41,493 nucleotides of DNA from Betaproteobacteria bacterium. Its GTDB lineage: Bacteria; Pseudomonadota; Gammaproteobacteria; Burkholderiales; SG8-39. Positions 40,299 to 41,493 of the stretch are shown in pieces. Below the pieces are notes generated by a model. That model made no database searches, was not told the DNA's origin, and saw only the letters and a list, made by a program, of their open reading frames with translations. Within the stretch, counting starts at the first letter, position 1; each line of letters starts with the position of its first letter. Location: the NCBI GenBank assembly GCA_947476535.1, contig CANJRC010000025.1:1-41493 (forward strand), written 5' to 3'. The translations under genes and the position numbers were made by a program.

Positions 40299-40703
40299 GC
40301 GCTGCAAGCGTTGAGGGCGGGCCGCTCAACGGGAACGTCTGGCGACACGAACGCACAGGAGTCGCCAATAGAAGACGATGTGAGGTTGATGAGTGCGGAG
40401 TAGTATGTGCTTTGGTTGAAGTGATGGAAATGCGGGTTAATACGTAGACTAGTTCAAGTGATATAACTGAGTGAAGCAAGGGGTAGTCGCCACTACACTG
40501 GATCTGCAGTCTGTATAAAGCCTGCGGGTTTTAATAAGGCAGCGCGTGGGGATTTCTTCTGTAACGTGGTAGGTCACAAGTTTTGTTGATTCGATATGGG
40601 ATTTTGAATAGGCCGGCGGCCCGCCGCCACATGCGTCGTTCGTAGGGCGTGGAAAAGTTGTTAGATCGTTCAGCAATTGTTCGATGTCTAGCCTTTTGCT
40701 TCT
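40299..40703 (+). other. 405-bp intergenic region before the PAS sensor gene
   Basis: No gene seen. It contains a hairpin CGTTGAG-N9-CTCAACG at 40309-40331 just after the regulator (possible terminator without a T run) and a GC-rich snap-back GGCGGC-CC-GCCGCC at 40615-40628. The middle part is less GC-rich than its surroundings. No convincing promoter element recognised. Confidence 0.4.
40309..40331 (+). terminator. Hairpin after the response regulator gene
   Basis: CGTTGAG and CTCAACG form a perfect 7-bp stem around 9 nt, 11 bp past the stop codon. No T run, so a weak or Rho-assisted terminator at best. Confidence 0.35.
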
Positions 40704-41493
40704 ATGGAGATGATATTGAGTCTCATTAGTGCCGAGAAGGTAGTGACGCTGGAGCAGGTAGACCAGCAGTGGTTACTGGCAGTCGATGATCTGCCGCAGT
40801 TGATCTGCCTTGTGGCGAATGACGGCCGTGTGGCCAGGGTCAATCGCACACTGGCGCGCTGGCAGCTGGGTGATGTCGATGAAGTAAGAGGCACTGATCT
40901 GCACGACGTGTTGCATAAGAACTGCGACGATCCGGGGTGTTGCCTGGCCCTGTGCCTGCAACGAACCCTGGGGAAATGGGGCACGGAAAGACACACGAAG
41001 TGCTGTTTCTGGGACACAGTGCTTGAGCGGCATTTTGAGATTCGCATCACGCTGCCGGTTTGGGGGCAAGGGACGTCTGAGGGGGATCGTTTCGCCGTCG
41101 TGATTATGGACGACGTGACTGACTTGACAAGCCGTGAGGAGCAGTCCCAGCGTAAAGCACAGCTTCTCAACCGTCGCGTCGATGAGGTTGAGGGCGTTTC
41201 AGAAATGGTTCGATTACGCAAGCGAGAGATACTGGACAAGGCCCCGCTGTTGGCCTCAATGACCGACCCCACCGGGAAACCGATTTATCTCAACACAGTC
41301 GGGCGCAAGATGCTGGGGATGGATGAGCAGCAGGAACTGTCAGGTCTGACTTTCATCGGCTTCAAGGGGCAGCGGGCGGGGGCGCGGCTGATCCTTTCCC
41401 AAGAGGCGTTAGCTGCTGCCGAACGCGATGGCGTATGGTCCGGGGATGCCGAGTTTGCAAGCCAGGACGGCATCGAAGCCCAATACCATCTAA
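40704..41493 (+). CDS. PAS-domain sensor protein, 3' truncated by window edge
   Basis: The frame stays open from the ATG at 40704 to the last base, giving 263 residues. The start is uncertain: the ATGs at 40704 and 40710 lack a good ribosome site, while a TTG at 40716 has GGAG 6 nt upstream. The first PAS-like domain (about 25-150) has LPQLICLVANDGRVARVNRTLARW and VVIMDDVTDLTSREE. It carries a cysteine cluster C74, C79, C80, C84, C100, C101 that might bind metal or heme. A helical linker leads into a second PAS (about 185 onward: LLASMTDPTGKPIYLNTVGRKMLGM). The output domain, possibly a histidine kinase, lies outside the window. Confidence 0.8.
   Translation, partial: MEMILSLISAEKVVTLEQVDQQWLLAVDDLPQLICLVANDGRVARVNRTLARWQLGDVDEVRGTDLHDVLHKNCDDPGCCLALCLQRTLGKWGTERHTKCCFWDTVLERHFEIRITLPVWGQGTSEGDRFAVVIMDDVTDLTSREEQSQRKAQLLNRRVDEVEGVSEMVRLRKREILDKAPLLASMTDPTGKPIYLNTVGRKMLGMDEQQELSGLTFIGFKGQRAGARLILSQEALAAAERDGVWSGDAEFASQDGIEAQYHL

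Noticed and set aside
1-41493. CRISPR arrays, tRNA or rRNA genes, insertion sequences, prophage genes
   Set aside because: No regularly spaced repeats, transposase, integrase or phage proteins and no recognisable structural RNA were seen, by eye, on either strand.

Overview
The window looks like a chromosomal segment of a betaproteobacterium, most likely Burkholderiales. This is an inference from GC-rich sequence with strong Shine-Dalgarno sites, protein style (PilMNOP-like, TatA/B, RpoN and NtrC-family proteins) and many GTG/TTG starts. No rRNA, tRNA, CRISPR array or insertion sequence was recognised.

Layout. 1-3955: two tandem paralogous exported Ig/cadherin-like repeat proteins (the first cut by the window edge), the second with a -24/-12 (sigma-54) promoter and a textbook terminator. 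4166-8725 (minus strand): a sensor kinase and NtrC-family sigma-54 activator, then a CBS-pair protein and a cyclic-nucleotide-binding-fold protein. 8726-10579: sparse sequence with two small unknown proteins and a long imperfect inverted repeat. 10580-12742 (plus): exported lytic transglycosylase, SCO-like protein and TlpA-like thioredoxin. 12823-17779: a NarL-type response regulator with a REC-PAS-HisKA_3 kinase (minus), divergent from a large hybrid kinase (plus). 18177-21478: an HD phosphohydrolase, tatA and tatB without tatC, and a convergent rpoN. 22012-22617: a sigma-54-promoted, degenerate receiver-only protein followed by a duplicated fragment.

22785-40298: a secretion/pseudopilus cluster. 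An ExeA-like ATPase and GspB pair is separated by a minus-strand type I secretion operon (TolC, ABC exporter, HlyD adaptor) from a long plus-strand operon: gspG, gspF, gspE, PilM-, PilN-, PilO- and PilP/GspC-like proteins, a lipoprotein secretin with TPR repeats and a C-terminal cohesin-like domain, three more pseudopilins and a LuxR-type regulator. Many of these genes overlap by 4 bp. It is a type II secretion/type IV pilus hybrid without a prepilin peptidase in view. From memory, similar clusters in Burkholderiales have been called 'secretion system X'; that name was not checked. The window ends inside a PAS-containing sensor gene.

How the parts may work together. rpoN, an NtrC-type activator with its kinase, and several GG-N10-GC promoters (upstream of the Ig-like protein, the CBS protein, the HD hydrolase and the stand-alone receiver) suggest a local sigma-54 regulon. 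Two of these promoters carry a similar GGRA-TTCCCC dyad about 128-129 bp upstream of the -12 element, and a third carries a close match at 105 bp. That is the expected architecture for an enhancer-binding protein. The shared dyad and the secretin-cohesin fusion are the two observations I consider most worth following up.
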